Source of the DNA: Jejuia pallidilutea
Lineage (GTDB): Bacteria; Bacteroidota; Bacteroidia; Flavobacteriales; Flavobacteriaceae
Direction: 5' to 3'
Length of the DNA: 64,000 nt
Assembly (NCBI RefSeq): GCF_002973595.1
Contig: NZ_PVEO01000003.1
Span: 1 to 64,000, forward strand
The first letter of the stretch is position 1. Each line of letters starts with the position of its first letter. Below are positions 45,501 through 54,102 of this stretch, in pieces. The position numbers and the translations under genes are program-made. The notes below the pieces were generated by a model. That model worked only from the letters and a program-made list of their open reading frames with translations, did not search any database and was not told where the DNA came from.

Positions 45501-46882
45501 CTGCAGCAGCCTTGGGGTTTTTGCCAATGGCAATATCAACTAATGCTGGAGCAGAAGTACAAAGACCTTTAGCTACAGTTGTTATTGGCGGACTGGTTAC
45601 CGCAACCCTGCTCACACTGGTGGTTTTACCTGTACTATATTCCTATTTTAATACAAATAAAAACAGCAACAAAAAGTTAAAAACCAATAAAACACACCTA
45701 CCAATACTACTAATTCTTGCAGGGTTATTTTCAACCTGTGCATTTTCACAAAACAACAAAAAATCTCTCGACGATTTAATTAGTATTGGCACTAAAAATA
45801 ATGCCGGTATAAAAGCAAGTCGCTTAACTGTTGAACAGCACAATACATTAGTAAACAGTGCTTTTACATTTGATAAAACCGAAGTGTATTATGGCTTTGA
45901 TGAAAACAACTTAGCTATTAACGAAGAACCCATTAGCGTTTTTGGTATCCAACAAGAATTTTTATTTCCAACAGTTTACTTCTCCCAAAAAAAATTAAAC
46001 AAAGCTAATTATACGCTTGAAACCTCTAATAATGCCATAAAAGAAAAAGCACTAAAACGTGAAATTACATCAATGTACTATCAATATTTATATGCTGTGG
46101 AAAAAGAACGTATTCACAAAACTTTAGATAGTTTATATAAAAAATTTGCAAATACAGCCGAAAGACGATTTGAATTAGGCGAGACGAATTACCTAGAGAA
46201 AATAACTGCTAAATCCAAACAACGACAAGTTAACTTAAATTTTGCGAAAGCTATTGAAGATGTGCAAATTGCTTACTCGCAATTAATGAGTGTTGTACAA
46301 ACTGAAGATAATTTAGAAATTGCAACACAACCTTTAAAAAAAGAAGCTTTACAGATTGTAAACGTAAACGAAAGTCCAGAAGTTTCTTTTTTCACTAATA
46401 ATGTTTTGGTTGCAAAAAGCACAAGGCAACTGGAAAAACAACAGTTGCTCCCCAACATTACATTAAATTATTTTCAAGGCACTAATTCTGGTATTAATAA
46501 AAATTTATATGGCTACCAACTAGGGTTAAAAATTCCTTTATTTTTTATGGGAACATCTTCCAAAATAAAAGCCTTAAAGATAGCAGAAACTATTGCTGCC
46601 GAAAGGTTACAGGACTACACTATTAAAATAAACGCCAAAAGTAAAATACTAGTATCGCAACTAAACCAACAACAAAAAGCATTAAATTATTACGAACAGG
46701 AGGGTGCAGCACTTTCTAAAGAAATTTTAAAAACCGCAAATAGCAGTTTTAAAAATGGAGAAATAGATTTTTACCAATACATTTTAAGTTTAGAAAACGC
46801 TTATGAGATTCAACTTAACTATCTCGAAAACCTAAATACCTATAACCAAACCGTAATAACCATTAATTACCTAACCTTATAA
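42545..46882 (+). CDS. cusA: CusA/CzcA-type metal efflux pump fused to a TolC-type channel
   Basis: The 1445-residue protein has two parts. Residues 1 to about 1045 are a heavy-metal RND pump with SQISIGAVPDVTNNQVQVIT (about 29-48), the proton-relay helix AIDFGIIIDGAVIIVEFIAF (about 398-417), a second helix block with GIAVLNGIVLIEHFKEL, and 12 membrane segments. A linker and an internal export signal (HLPILLILAGLFSTCAFSQ, about 1049-1067) lead to an outer-membrane efflux domain (about 1070-1445; LDDLISIGTKNNAGIKASRL, ETNYLEKITAKSKQRQ). Fusions of this kind are known in Bacteroidetes. The family exports Cu(I)/Ag(I) or Zn/Co/Ni, and the metal cannot be told from the sequence. The adaptor gene follows. 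Confidence 0.9.
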   Translation: MLSHIIKFSLRNKFIILLFTVFIIGFGLFSLSQISIGAVPDVTNNQVQVITTSRNLSTQDMEQFITYPVELEMANLPSVKEIRSVSKFGLSVVTIVFDDAIGTYLPRQLIAEKIKSASEKIPEGFGTPEMGPITTGLGEIYQYILDVEPKYKNKYTAQDLRTIQDWIVKRQLSGIPGVVEVNTWGGFLKQYEVALNTEKLNAMQISAHEVFNALELNNSVAGGGYIEKVNQAYFIRGDGLVSSLEDVGNIVIKNTNGVPIYIKDVAKVGFGNATRFGAITGNGEGEKVLGQVMMLKGANSKEVIDAVKERVASISKSLPKGVYINAFLERSELISKTTFTITENLILGCLIVVFVVVLLLGNMRSGLVVASVIPLCLLFAISLMYIFGVDANLMSLGAIDFGIIIDGAVIIVEFIAFQITKNQAKIASLSKQEVQPFKDTITFNGASKMMNSAIFGQLIILIVFIPILSLSGVEGKMFKPMALTFSFALIGAMLFCFTYVPVAASLFLKPTKQSKKNISVHLMNWLNKLYDPTIQWALQSKKLVLGIATVLLCISIYIFTTMGGEFVPTLDEGDFVIQPVLKTGTSLKRTVEITTKIEQILLDKFPEVKQVVTRIGAAEVPTDPMSMEESDVIIILKPKKEWVSASSKDELADKFKEALAIIPGMEVEFTQPIEMRFNELITGVRADIAIKIFGEDLQILSQKGNEIKSLIQNVEGAADVIVEKIDGLPQMSVAYNREKIARYGLNIQDLNTMLSMGFAGRTVGSVFEGEKRFDLVVRLDETKRTDIESIKNLYVDLPNGGKIPLHELAEITYKKGAAKISRDDTKRRIVVGINVRNRDLESVVNDVQALINKNVNLPVGYNITYGGQFENLQTAKSRLLVAVPIALILIFILLYFAFNSIKEALLIFSAIPLAAVGGVLLLWVRDMPFSISAGVGFIALFGIAVLNGIVLIEHFKELKHNHFNDMETLIKQGAKDRLRAVLLTASAAALGFLPMAISTNAGAEVQRPLATVVIGGLVTATLLTLVVLPVLYSYFNTNKNSNKKLKTNKTHLPILLILAGLFSTCAFSQNNKKSLDDLISIGTKNNAGIKASRLTVEQHNTLVNSAFTFDKTEVYYGFDENNLAINEEPISVFGIQQEFLFPTVYFSQKKLNKANYTLETSNNAIKEKALKREITSMYYQYLYAVEKERIHKTLDSLYKKFANTAERRFELGETNYLEKITAKSKQRQVNLNFAKAIEDVQIAYSQLMSVVQTEDNLEIATQPLKKEALQIVNVNESPEVSFFTNNVLVAKSTRQLEKQQLLPNITLNYFQGTNSGINKNLYGYQLGLKIPLFFMGTSSKIKALKIAETIAAERLQDYTIKINAKSKILVSQLNQQQKALNYYEQEGAALSKEILKTANSSFKNGEIDFYQYILSLENAYEIQLNYLENLNTYNQTVITINYLTL

Positions 46883-46891
46883 ATCAACGCT

Positions 46892-48028
46892 ATGAAGCAG
46901 ATAAATTTTATAATAACCGTTAGCCTATTTATTGCAGTCTTTGGATGCAAAAACCCAGAAAGCGAATCTAATATTAGCGCTGATACTATTACAGACAACC
47001 GCATTAGCATTAGTAAAACACAATTTAAACAAAACAATATGGCTATGGGAAGCATAGAAGAAAAAGCTTTTCCTATTACTATTACAGTAAACGGTATGAT
47101 TGATGTACCGCCAGAAAACAAAGCCATAGTAAATGCAATAACAGGTGGTTATATAAAAACTATTCCGCTGTTGGTAGGTAATAAGGTAAAAAAAGGACAG
47201 CTATTGGTTACTATTGAAAATCCTGAGTTTGTAAAACTACAACAAGAGTATATGGAAGTTAAAGAACAACTTAATTACCTTAAAACCGAATACGAACGCC
47301 AAAATACCATGTTCAAGGAAAATATTATTTCCCAGAAGGTATTTATTAAAGCCGAAAGCACTTACAAAGCGACCAATGCTAGATACAACGGACTAAAAAA
47401 ACAACTGTCTATGCTCAATATTAATACTTCTAGAGTAGAGCAAGGCCATATAACATCAATAGTGAATATATATGCCCCTGTTAGTGGAAGTATTACAAAG
47501 GTTAATGTATCAAAGGGCGCTTATGTTTCACCATCTACTCCAATACTCGAAATAATTGATAATAGCCATATTCATTTAGAATTATCTGTGTTTGAAAAAG
47601 ACATTATGCGTGTTAAAAAGGGACAGAATATAACATTTAGTATTCCTGAAGCATCAAACAAAATATATAATGCTAAAGTATATCTAGTAGGCACCTCTAT
47701 TGAAGACAATAGAACTATTAAAGTACATGCACACCCCACAGACGACTCTCAAAAATTCTTAACCGGCATGTTTGTTAATGCAGAAATTATTTCTGAAGAA
47801 AGCATAGCAAAAGCATTACCCGAGACTTCCTTTGCTGAAAATGAAGAGGATACTTATGCCCTAATTTTAGATGAAGAAACCAAAGACAACTATTATTTTA
47901 AACAAATAAAAATAGCTATTGGAAAAACATATAATGGTTACACAGAAATAAAAAGTACAAACCAAATAACAAAAAACGATATATTTTTAGTAGAAGGCGC
48001 TTTTAGTTTAATTGGCTCTTACGAATAG
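46892..48028 (+). CDS. cusB: RND efflux periplasmic adaptor (CusB-type)
   Basis: The 378-residue protein has a lipoprotein-like signal (FIAVFGCKNPES, Cys at about 19), a barrel-sandwich hybrid (IVNAITGGYIKTIPLLVGNK, VKKGQLLVTIENPEF about 80-110), a helical hairpin (about 110-165), and the return lipoyl half (VNIYAPVSGSITKVNVSKGA, about 190-209), then beta-barrel and membrane-proximal domains. It bridges the pump and channel parts encoded by cusA. No metal-binding N-terminal Met motif was seen. It starts 9 bases after cusA, and its end overlaps the convergent regulator by 21 bases. Confidence 0.92.
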   Translation: MKQINFIITVSLFIAVFGCKNPESESNISADTITDNRISISKTQFKQNNMAMGSIEEKAFPITITVNGMIDVPPENKAIVNAITGGYIKTIPLLVGNKVKKGQLLVTIENPEFVKLQQEYMEVKEQLNYLKTEYERQNTMFKENIISQKVFIKAESTYKATNARYNGLKKQLSMLNINTSRVEQGHITSIVNIYAPVSGSITKVNVSKGAYVSPSTPILEIIDNSHIHLELSVFEKDIMRVKKGQNITFSIPEASNKIYNAKVYLVGTSIEDNRTIKVHAHPTDDSQKFLTGMFVNAEIISEESIAKALPETSFAENEEDTYALILDEETKDNYYFKQIKIAIGKTYNGYTEIKSTNQITKNDIFLVEGAFSLIGSYE

Positions 48029-48664
48029 GTTATTAGACACATGTTTAGAAACACTAAGATGTACACCATTAATTAGTATAGTAATAGACTCATCGAATGG
48101 CTCTGTTGCCATAACTTTAATTTTACTTCCCAAGGCTATATTATGCTTATCTAAATATTTTAAAAAATCAGAAGACGAGTCGTCTACCCCAACACAAGTA
48201 CATGTAGTATTAACTGCTACTTTAGATAATTTTACCTTATCTAATTTAGAAAAATGTCCATCTTTATCAGGTATGGGATCTCCGTGCGGATCGTGAGTTG
48301 GGAAATCTAAAAAGGCATCTAGCTCATCTATAAGCTTTGGAGATTTAATATGCTCTAGTTGTTCGGCAACATCGTGTACCTCATCCCAAGAAAAATTAAG
48401 TTTATTAACTAAAAAAACTTCCCATAGGCGGTGTTTCCTTACAATATTAACAGCTGTAAGAACTCCTGTTTGTGTTAAACTAACACCTTGGTACTTTTTG
48501 TAATTAACTAAATCTTTTTCTGCTAGTTTTTTTACCATATCGGTCACAGAAGACGCTTTTGTATCCATTTCCTGGGCAATCGCATTTGTGCTTACATTTT
48601 CTGTACCGTGCTTTCCTAAGTGGTATATGGCCTTAATGTAATTTTCTTCTGTTAGGGTTGTCAT
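48008..48664 (-). CDS. DtxR/MntR-family metal-dependent repressor
   Basis: The 218-residue protein has a winged helix (about 1-65; TNAIAQEMDTKASSVTDMVK), a dimerization domain (about 66-145; AVNIVRKHRLWEVFLVNKL, EQLEHIKSPKLIDELDAFL) and a C-terminal FeoA/SH3-like domain (about 150-218). The metal segment reads THDPHGDPIP, whereas iron-type DtxR/IdeR proteins have Cys before PHG. The Asp here suggests manganese selectivity, as known for other family members (inference). It is divergent from the receptor-binding protein-ABC uptake operon, with an operator-like palindrome in the gap. A minus-strand -7 box (TATATTTG, 48684-48691) precedes it. Confidence 0.9.
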   Translation of the reverse strand: MTTLTEENYIKAIYHLGKHGTENVSTNAIAQEMDTKASSVTDMVKKLAEKDLVNYKKYQGVSLTQTGVLTAVNIVRKHRLWEVFLVNKLNFSWDEVHDVAEQLEHIKSPKLIDELDAFLDFPTHDPHGDPIPDKDGHFSKLDKVKLSKVAVNTTCTCVGVDDSSSDFLKYLDKHNIALGSKIKVMATEPFDESITILINGVHLSVSKHVSNNLFVRAN

Positions 48665-48683
48665 CTCTTGCTTCTTAGAGTAG

Positions 48684-48691
48684 CAAATATA
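48684..48691 (-). promoter_or_regulatory. -7 box of the DtxR-family regulator gene
   Basis: CAAATATA on the plus strand is TATATTTG on the minus strand, 20 bases before the regulator ATG. The matching -33 region would fall on the left arm of the 48708-48743 palindrome. Confidence 0.6.
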
Positions 48692-48707
48692 AGATATTTA
48701 TCATGTT

Positions 48708-48743
48708 TAAAATAATTTTTAGATAACTCTAAAAATTATTTTA
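48708..48743. promoter_or_regulatory. Operator for the DtxR/MntR-family repressor
   Basis: TAAAATAATTTTTAGA, spacer TAAC, TCTAAAAATTATTTTA is a perfect inverted repeat with 16-base arms. Its core TTTAGA-N4-TCTAAA resembles the binding sites of MntR/DtxR proteins. It lies between the two divergent -7 boxes and overlaps the receptor promoter, so one bound repressor could shut both genes. Confidence 0.8.
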
Positions 48744-48749
48744 TATTTG
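48742..48749 (+). promoter_or_regulatory. -7 box of the metal-uptake operon
   Basis: TATATTTG matches TAnnTTTG and overlaps the end of the operator palindrome, 16 bases before the receptor ATG at 48766. Confidence 0.65.
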
Positions 48750-48765
48750 CATAAAAATATATTTA

Positions 48766-51012
48766 ATGAAGTATATATTATTTGTAATCATTAATATGTT
48801 TTGCATGTTTACAACAGCGCAAACCGTTGTTGGAAAAGTTACTTCTAATGGCAAAGGTTTAGCTTATGTTAATGTGTATTTAGAAGGTACTACCAAAGGG
48901 GCAATTTCTAAAGATGACGGTACGTATAAAATAAATAATGTTAAAACAGGCACTTATACCATTATTGCTTCTTTTACAGGTTTTCAAACACAAAAAAAAA
49001 CGATTACTGTTGCTTCAAACGATATTACTGTAAATTTTAATTTAACTGAGTCTGAAATTTTAGATCAGGTTGTTGTTACTGGTACTTTAAAAGCAGTATC
49101 ACGACTAGAAAGCCCTGTGCCTGTAGAGGTATATTCACCAACATTTTTCAAAAAAAATCCAACATCTAATATTTTTGAAGCACTTCAAAATGTTAATGGT
49201 GTACGTCCTCAACTTAACTGCAACGTTTGCAACACTGGCGATATTCATATTAATGGTTTAGAAGGCCCTTACACTTTGGTGATGATTGATGGCATGCCTA
49301 TTGTAAGTGGTTTATCTACGGTTTATGGTTTATCGGGAATTCCAAACTCTTTAATAGAACAGGTAGAAGTGGTAAAAGGGCCTGCATCTTCACTTTATGG
49401 TAGCGAAGCTGTAGGTGGGCTTATCAATATTATTACTAAACTTCCAGAAAACGCTCCTCTTGTTTTTGTTGATGGTTTTACAAATAGTTGGGGCGAAACA
49501 AATGCAGACCTAGGTTTCAAGACAAATATTAGTAATACGGCCAACGTTATTCTTGGCATCAATTATTTTAACTATTCTAACCCTTTAGATAAAAACAACG
49601 ATAATTTTACAGATGTAACGCTGCAAGACCGTATCTCGGTGTTTCAAAAATGGAATTTCCAACGAAAAAACAACCGCTTATTTTCTCTAGCTGGCCGTTA
49701 TTTCTATGAAGATAGATGGGGTGGCGAAATGCAGTGGAACAAAAACTTTAGAGGCGGAACAGATGTGTATGGCGAAAGTATTTACACATCTAGGTACGAA
49801 CTTGTTGGGAACTATCAACTTCCTGTAGAAGAAAAAGTAAATTTTCAATTTTCATATTCTAATCATCACCAAGATGCCTTTTATGGAGATATGAAATATG
49901 AAGGTAAACAACGTATTGGCTTCGGCCAACTTATTTGGGATAAGCCACTAAAACATCACGATTTATTATTTGGTTTAGCTGCTAGATATAATTTTTATGA
50001 TGACAATACTACTGCAACCATACAAGCAGATGAAGTTGTAATTCCTTCGGCTTTTATTCAAGATGAAATAACTTTAACACAAAAACAAAAGCTGTTATTG
50101 GGTATGCGGTACGATTATGATAATCGCCACGGCTCTATTTTTACACCAAGACTTGCTTATAGATTTAAACCTACCGAAAACGACATTTTAAGGCTTAACG
50201 CTGGTACTGGTTTTAGGGTTGTAAACTTATTTACAGAAGACCATGCAGCATTAACAGGCGCTAGAGATGTTATTATAACCGAAGCTTTAGAGCCCGAACA
50301 GTCTTATAACATCAACCTAAATTACCTAAAAAAAATTTATACAAAAAACGGATTTTTATTCACCTTAGATGCTTCTGCGTGGTACACCTATTTCACCAAC
50401 GCCATTATACCAGATTACGACACTAACCCCAACCAAATTATTTACGATAATTTAGACGGGAACTCAGTATCTAAAGGTATAAGCATAAACTTAGACGCTG
50501 TATTTGGCAGTGGTATAAACGCATCAATAGGCGCCACGTTTCAAGATGTATCACAAACTGAAAGCGGTATAAAAACCAGACAAATTTTAACCGAGCGCTT
50601 TACTGCGGTTTGGGCGCTGTCTTACAAACATTACCCTACAAATATAACGGTAGACTATACAGGTAATATATATGGCCCAATGCGTTTGCCCTTACTTGGC
50701 GATTTAGACCCAAGAAACGAATACGCTCCAACATGGAGCATTCAAAACATACAATTTACATACAATGGAATTACAAATTTTGAACTATATGGTGGCGTTA
50801 AAAACCTATTAAATTGGACACCCAATAAAGGCAATCCATTTATAATTGCAAGAGCAAACGACCCTTTTGATAAAAATGTAAGCTTTGATGCAAATGGCAA
50901 TGCTCTAGCAACACAAAACAACCCTTATGCTCTTACCTTCGACCCCACATATGTTTACGGTCCAAACCAAGGTATTCGCGCGTTTTTTGGCCTACGTTAT
51001 ACTTTAAAATAA
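48766..51012 (+). CDS. TonB-dependent receptor of the metal-uptake operon
   Basis: The 748-residue protein has a signal peptide (FVIINMFCMFTTAQ), a carboxypeptidase-like domain (about 20-95; GKVTSNGKGLAYVNVYLEGT), a plug (about 115-230; EALQNVNGVRPQLNCNVCNT with Cys152 and Cys155, GPYTLVMIDGMPIVSGLSTV, VVKGPASSLYGSEAVGGLIN) and a barrel. The CNVC pair in the plug is unusual for receptors and could bind metal. Regulator, operator and downstream ABC genes indicate that it imports a metal ion or metal complex across the outer membrane, probably manganese or iron (inference). The binding protein follows after 36 bases. Confidence 0.88.
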   Translation: MKYILFVIINMFCMFTTAQTVVGKVTSNGKGLAYVNVYLEGTTKGAISKDDGTYKINNVKTGTYTIIASFTGFQTQKKTITVASNDITVNFNLTESEILDQVVVTGTLKAVSRLESPVPVEVYSPTFFKKNPTSNIFEALQNVNGVRPQLNCNVCNTGDIHINGLEGPYTLVMIDGMPIVSGLSTVYGLSGIPNSLIEQVEVVKGPASSLYGSEAVGGLINIITKLPENAPLVFVDGFTNSWGETNADLGFKTNISNTANVILGINYFNYSNPLDKNNDNFTDVTLQDRISVFQKWNFQRKNNRLFSLAGRYFYEDRWGGEMQWNKNFRGGTDVYGESIYTSRYELVGNYQLPVEEKVNFQFSYSNHHQDAFYGDMKYEGKQRIGFGQLIWDKPLKHHDLLFGLAARYNFYDDNTTATIQADEVVIPSAFIQDEITLTQKQKLLLGMRYDYDNRHGSIFTPRLAYRFKPTENDILRLNAGTGFRVVNLFTEDHAALTGARDVIITEALEPEQSYNINLNYLKKIYTKNGFLFTLDASAWYTYFTNAIIPDYDTNPNQIIYDNLDGNSVSKGISINLDAVFGSGINASIGATFQDVSQTESGIKTRQILTERFTAVWALSYKHYPTNITVDYTGNIYGPMRLPLLGDLDPRNEYAPTWSIQNIQFTYNGITNFELYGGVKNLLNWTPNKGNPFIIARANDPFDKNVSFDANGNALATQNNPYALTFDPTYVYGPNQGIRAFFGLRYTLK

Positions 51013-51048
51013 GTACTAGTTTTTGTACATTCACAGCAAATAAAAATT

Positions 51049-51954
51049 ATGAAAAAATACATCTATATAGTAACAATAAGTCTACTGCTTTTTAATTGTA
51101 AAAACCAAAAACAAACCAACGGCAAATTAAATATAGTTACTACCACTACCATGATAACCGATTTGGTAAAGAACATAGGTGGAGAACATATTAATTTACA
51201 AGGTTTAATGGGCAGCGGCGTAGACCCACACCTGTATAAAGCAAGCGAAGGTGATGTAACTAAATTGGCCAATGCAGATATTATTTTTTACAACGGATTA
51301 CACCTAGAAGGGAAATTGGTTGAGGTTTTCGAGAAAATGAAAAACAAAAAAACTATCGCCATCGCCGATGCTTTAGATAAAAGCACATTAATAGGGTCAG
51401 AATATTTTGCATCAAATTACGATCCCCATATTTGGTTTAATGTAGATTATTGGAAACAAGCTACCGCCTTTGTGGTTAAAACATTATCAGAACAAATTCC
51501 TGAACAAAAAACAGCTTTTGAAGCTAACGGAGCAGCCTATACGGCAAAATTAAATGCATTAAAAACCAAAATAGAAAACACCATAGCAACACTACCAAAA
51601 GAACAACGTATCTTAGTAACAGCTCATGATGCTTTTAACTATTTTGGTAAGGCTTTCAATTTTAAAGTTGTTGGTTTACAAGGCTTATCCACAGCGACAG
51701 AAGCGGGCGTAAAAGATGTTCAAAAATTATCTACATTCATCATAGAGAACAAGGTAAAATCTATTTTTGTAGAAAGCTCGGTACCAAAACGCACAATACA
51801 AGCGTTACAAGCCGCTGTAAAATCTAAAGGTCACGATGTTGCTATTGGAGGCACTTTGTATTCTGATGCGTTGGGCGATGCAGGAACCATAGAAGGTACA
51901 TATATTGGCATGTTTGAGTATAATGTGAATACGATTGTGGAGACGTTGAAATAA
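51049..51954 (+). CDS. Metal ABC transporter substrate-binding lipoprotein (Mn/Fe type)
   Basis: The 301-residue protein has a lipoprotein signal (ISLLLFNCKNQ, Cys at about 17) and the cluster A-I fold of TroA/PsaA. The four ligands are visible: His in GVDPHLYK (about 62-66), His in VTAHDAFNYFG (about 187), Glu in FVESSVPKRT (about 245) and Asp in ALGDAGTIEG (about 276). The H-H-E-D set and the absence of a His-rich loop point to Mn or Fe and not Zn. Zn carriers such as ZnuA usually have three His. It delivers metal to the ABC transporter encoded downstream, after a 241-base structured gap. Confidence 0.9.
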   Translation: MKKYIYIVTISLLLFNCKNQKQTNGKLNIVTTTTMITDLVKNIGGEHINLQGLMGSGVDPHLYKASEGDVTKLANADIIFYNGLHLEGKLVEVFEKMKNKKTIAIADALDKSTLIGSEYFASNYDPHIWFNVDYWKQATAFVVKTLSEQIPEQKTAFEANGAAYTAKLNALKTKIENTIATLPKEQRILVTAHDAFNYFGKAFNFKVVGLQGLSTATEAGVKDVQKLSTFIIENKVKSIFVESSVPKRTIQALQAAVKSKGHDVAIGGTLYSDALGDAGTIEGTYIGMFEYNVNTIVETLK

Positions 51955-52195
51955 AATGTCAACACCCAAGTCAATTCAAAGAATTGAACGTCAAGGTGGA
52001 GAATAGATATAGAAAAACTCCGAGAACAGGAGAACGCAGTTCGACGCGGAGTTTTCAAATCGGTTTCCATTCCGCCATAGCGGAATGAAAAATTCCTCGG
52101 CTTGACCGTGATTTCCTGCCTGCCGGCAGGCAGGTTTGGTTCATGGTATTTAGTGCGTCAAGGCAAAATGGACGTAAAAAAAAGTACAATTTTAA
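51955..52195. repeat. Multi-palindrome element inside the uptake operon
   Basis: This gap holds four inverted repeats: TCAATTC-AAA-GAATTGA (51971-51987), AAAACTCCG with CGGAGTTTT (52014-52055), CATTCCGC-CATA-GCGGAATG (52068-52087) and a 20-bp perfect palindrome built on CCTGCCTGCC (52115-52134). The last is similar to dispersed palindromes in other Bacteroidetes. It separates the binding-protein gene from the ATPase gene and is richer in GC than the surroundings. It could be a small mobile repeat, an RNA processing or attenuation site, or both. No coding frame is supported. Confidence 0.7.
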
Positions 52196-52972
52196 ATGAT
52201 TTCAAAAGAAAATGTAAATAACGAGACACCTACCTCCACAGGTGTTGTAGCCGTAAAAGTAGACGATCTCACCGTAGCCTACAACTACAAACCCGTGCTT
52301 TGGGATATCGATTTAGAAATCCCTGAGGGCGTGCTTATGGCTATCGTTGGTCCAAATGGTGCTGGTAAATCCACCCTCATTAAATCTATTTTAGGCATTT
52401 TAAAACCTATAGCAGGAAGTGTTAGTATTTACAATAAGCCTTATCAAAAACAACGTCAACTAGTTGCCTATGTCCCACAAAAAGGTAGTGTAGACTGGGA
52501 TTTCCCAACAACCGCATTAGACGTTGTACTGATGGGAACATACGGAAGCTTGGGCTGGATAAAACGTCCAGGGCAAAAAGAAAAAAAAGAAGCTTTAGAA
52601 GCTTTAGAAAAAGTGGGAATGCTGCCTTTTAAAAACAGACAGATAAGTCAGCTTTCTGGTGGGCAACAACAGCGTATATTTTTAGCAAGGGCTTTGGTGC
52701 AAAATGCATCTATTTATTTTATGGACGAACCGTTTCAAGGTGTAGATGCTACTACCGAAATTGCCATCATCAACATTTTAAAAGAATTACGAAAAGCAGG
52801 AAAAACAGTTGTTGTAGTACATCACGACCTACAAACTGTTCCAGAGTATTTTGATTGGGTAACCTTTTTAAATGTCAAGAAAATTGCTACTGGGCCAGTA
52901 AAAGATATTTTTAATGATGATAATCTTACTAAAACTTATGGCATTAATTATAAGGTAAGTATACAGGAATAG
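52196..52972 (+). CDS. Metal ABC transporter ATP-binding protein
   Basis: The 258-residue protein is a standard ABC ATPase of the Mn/Zn/Fe group. GPNGAGKST (about 53-61) is Walker A, YVPQKG (about 95-100) the Q loop region, [15 protein letters not shown] (about 154-168) the signature, and IYFMDEP (about 174-180) Walker B, with HH in [10 protein letters not shown] as the switch His. It would power the two permeases encoded directly downstream (2-base gap to the first). The start ATG at 52196 follows the structured gap. Confidence 0.94.
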   Translation: MISKENVNNETPTSTGVVAVKVDDLTVAYNYKPVLWDIDLEIPEGVLMAIVGPNGAGKSTLIKSILGILKPIAGSVSIYNKPYQKQRQLVAYVPQKGSVDWDFPTTALDVVLMGTYGSLGWIKRPGQKEKKEALEALEKVGMLPFKNRQISQLSGGQQQRIFLARALVQNASIYFMDEPFQGVDATTEIAIINILKELRKAGKTVVVVHHDLQTVPEYFDWVTFLNVKKIATGPVKDIFNDDNLTKTYGINYKVSIQE

Positions 52973-52974
52973 CA

Positions 52975-54102
52975 ATGGATGTTACTGAATACATAAAACT
53001 CGTCTTTACAGACTACACACTAAGAACCATAACCTTAGGAACCGCCATATTAGGTGCAGTAACTGGTATGCTTGGTAGTTTCGCTGTACTAAGAAAACAA
53101 AGTCTTTTGGGTGATGCTATTTCCCATGCAGCCTTACCAGGAATTGCTATTGCTTTTTTATTAACTGGCGCAAAAAACAGCAATATACTATTATTAGGAG
53201 CATTAATTAGCGGACTAATAGGTACGTTTTGGATTCGGGGTATAGTAAAAAAAACACATCTGAAGTCTGATACCGCTCTAGGGTTAATTCTCTCTTTATT
53301 TTTTGGTTTCGGTATGTTATTGCTCACATTTATACAAAAACAGCCTAATGCAAATCAAGCTGGGTTAGACAAATATTTATTTGGACAAGCAGCTACTTTG
53401 TTAGAAAGCGATGTATGGATGATGGCCATTGTTACAGGAATTTGTTTATCTGTATTATTATTATTCTGGAAAGAATTTAAAATTTTATTGTTTGATGCAG
53501 ACTATACGAAAACTCTTGGATTCCATACAAAATTCATCGATATTTTAATTACATCATTTATTGTACTAGCTATTGTTTTAGGCTTGCAAACCGTTGGTGT
53601 TGTATTAATGAGTGCCATGTTGCTAGCGCCTGCCGCTGCCGCACGACAATGGACTAATAGTTTAAGTATGATGGTGCTTTTGGCTGCCATTTTCGGTGCG
53701 TTTTCTGGGGTGTTTGGTACAGCTATAAGCGCAAGCCAAAACAACCTATCTACAGGACCTGTTATTGTAATAGTTGCCAGTGTTTTTGTATTGGTGTCTT
53801 TTATATTTTCACCCACGCGCGGACTGCTCTTTAAACAAATACGATTTATAAAAAACCGTCGCGATCTACAATTACACAAAACCTTAGCGTTTATGTATAA
53901 TATTGTTGAAAGCCATGAAAATATTTCTCACCCACACGCTATAAAAATTCTAAATAATTTTCAAGGATATACTAAGAGTACACTTCAAAAATTGGTAAGG
54001 AAAAACTATGTTACTATAGATGGTAACATGTGGAGTTTTACTGAAGAAGGTTTTAAAGCTGCCACAAATTTATATAACCAACAAATAAATAATAATGAGT
54101 AG
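52975..54102 (+). CDS. Metal ABC transporter permease 1, with winged-helix-like tail
   Basis: The 375-residue protein has an ABC-3 permease domain (about 1-290) with about eight helices, including LRKQSLLGDAISHAALPGIA (about 39-58) and VGVVLMSAMLLAPAAAARQW (about 207-226). The tail (about 300-375) is cytoplasmic and hydrophilic. ISHPHAIKILNNFQGYTKST followed by LQKLVRKNYVTIDGN and FTEEGFKAA looks like a winged helix of the DtxR or MarR type. Ordinary MntB/ZnuB proteins are about 270-290 residues, so the tail is an addition. It overlaps permease 2 by 8 bases. Confidence 0.9.
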   Translation: MDVTEYIKLVFTDYTLRTITLGTAILGAVTGMLGSFAVLRKQSLLGDAISHAALPGIAIAFLLTGAKNSNILLLGALISGLIGTFWIRGIVKKTHLKSDTALGLILSLFFGFGMLLLTFIQKQPNANQAGLDKYLFGQAATLLESDVWMMAIVTGICLSVLLLFWKEFKILLFDADYTKTLGFHTKFIDILITSFIVLAIVLGLQTVGVVLMSAMLLAPAAAARQWTNSLSMMVLLAAIFGAFSGVFGTAISASQNNLSTGPVIVIVASVFVLVSFIFSPTRGLLFKQIRFIKNRRDLQLHKTLAFMYNIVESHENISHPHAIKILNNFQGYTKSTLQKLVRKNYVTIDGNMWSFTEEGFKAATNLYNQQINNNE

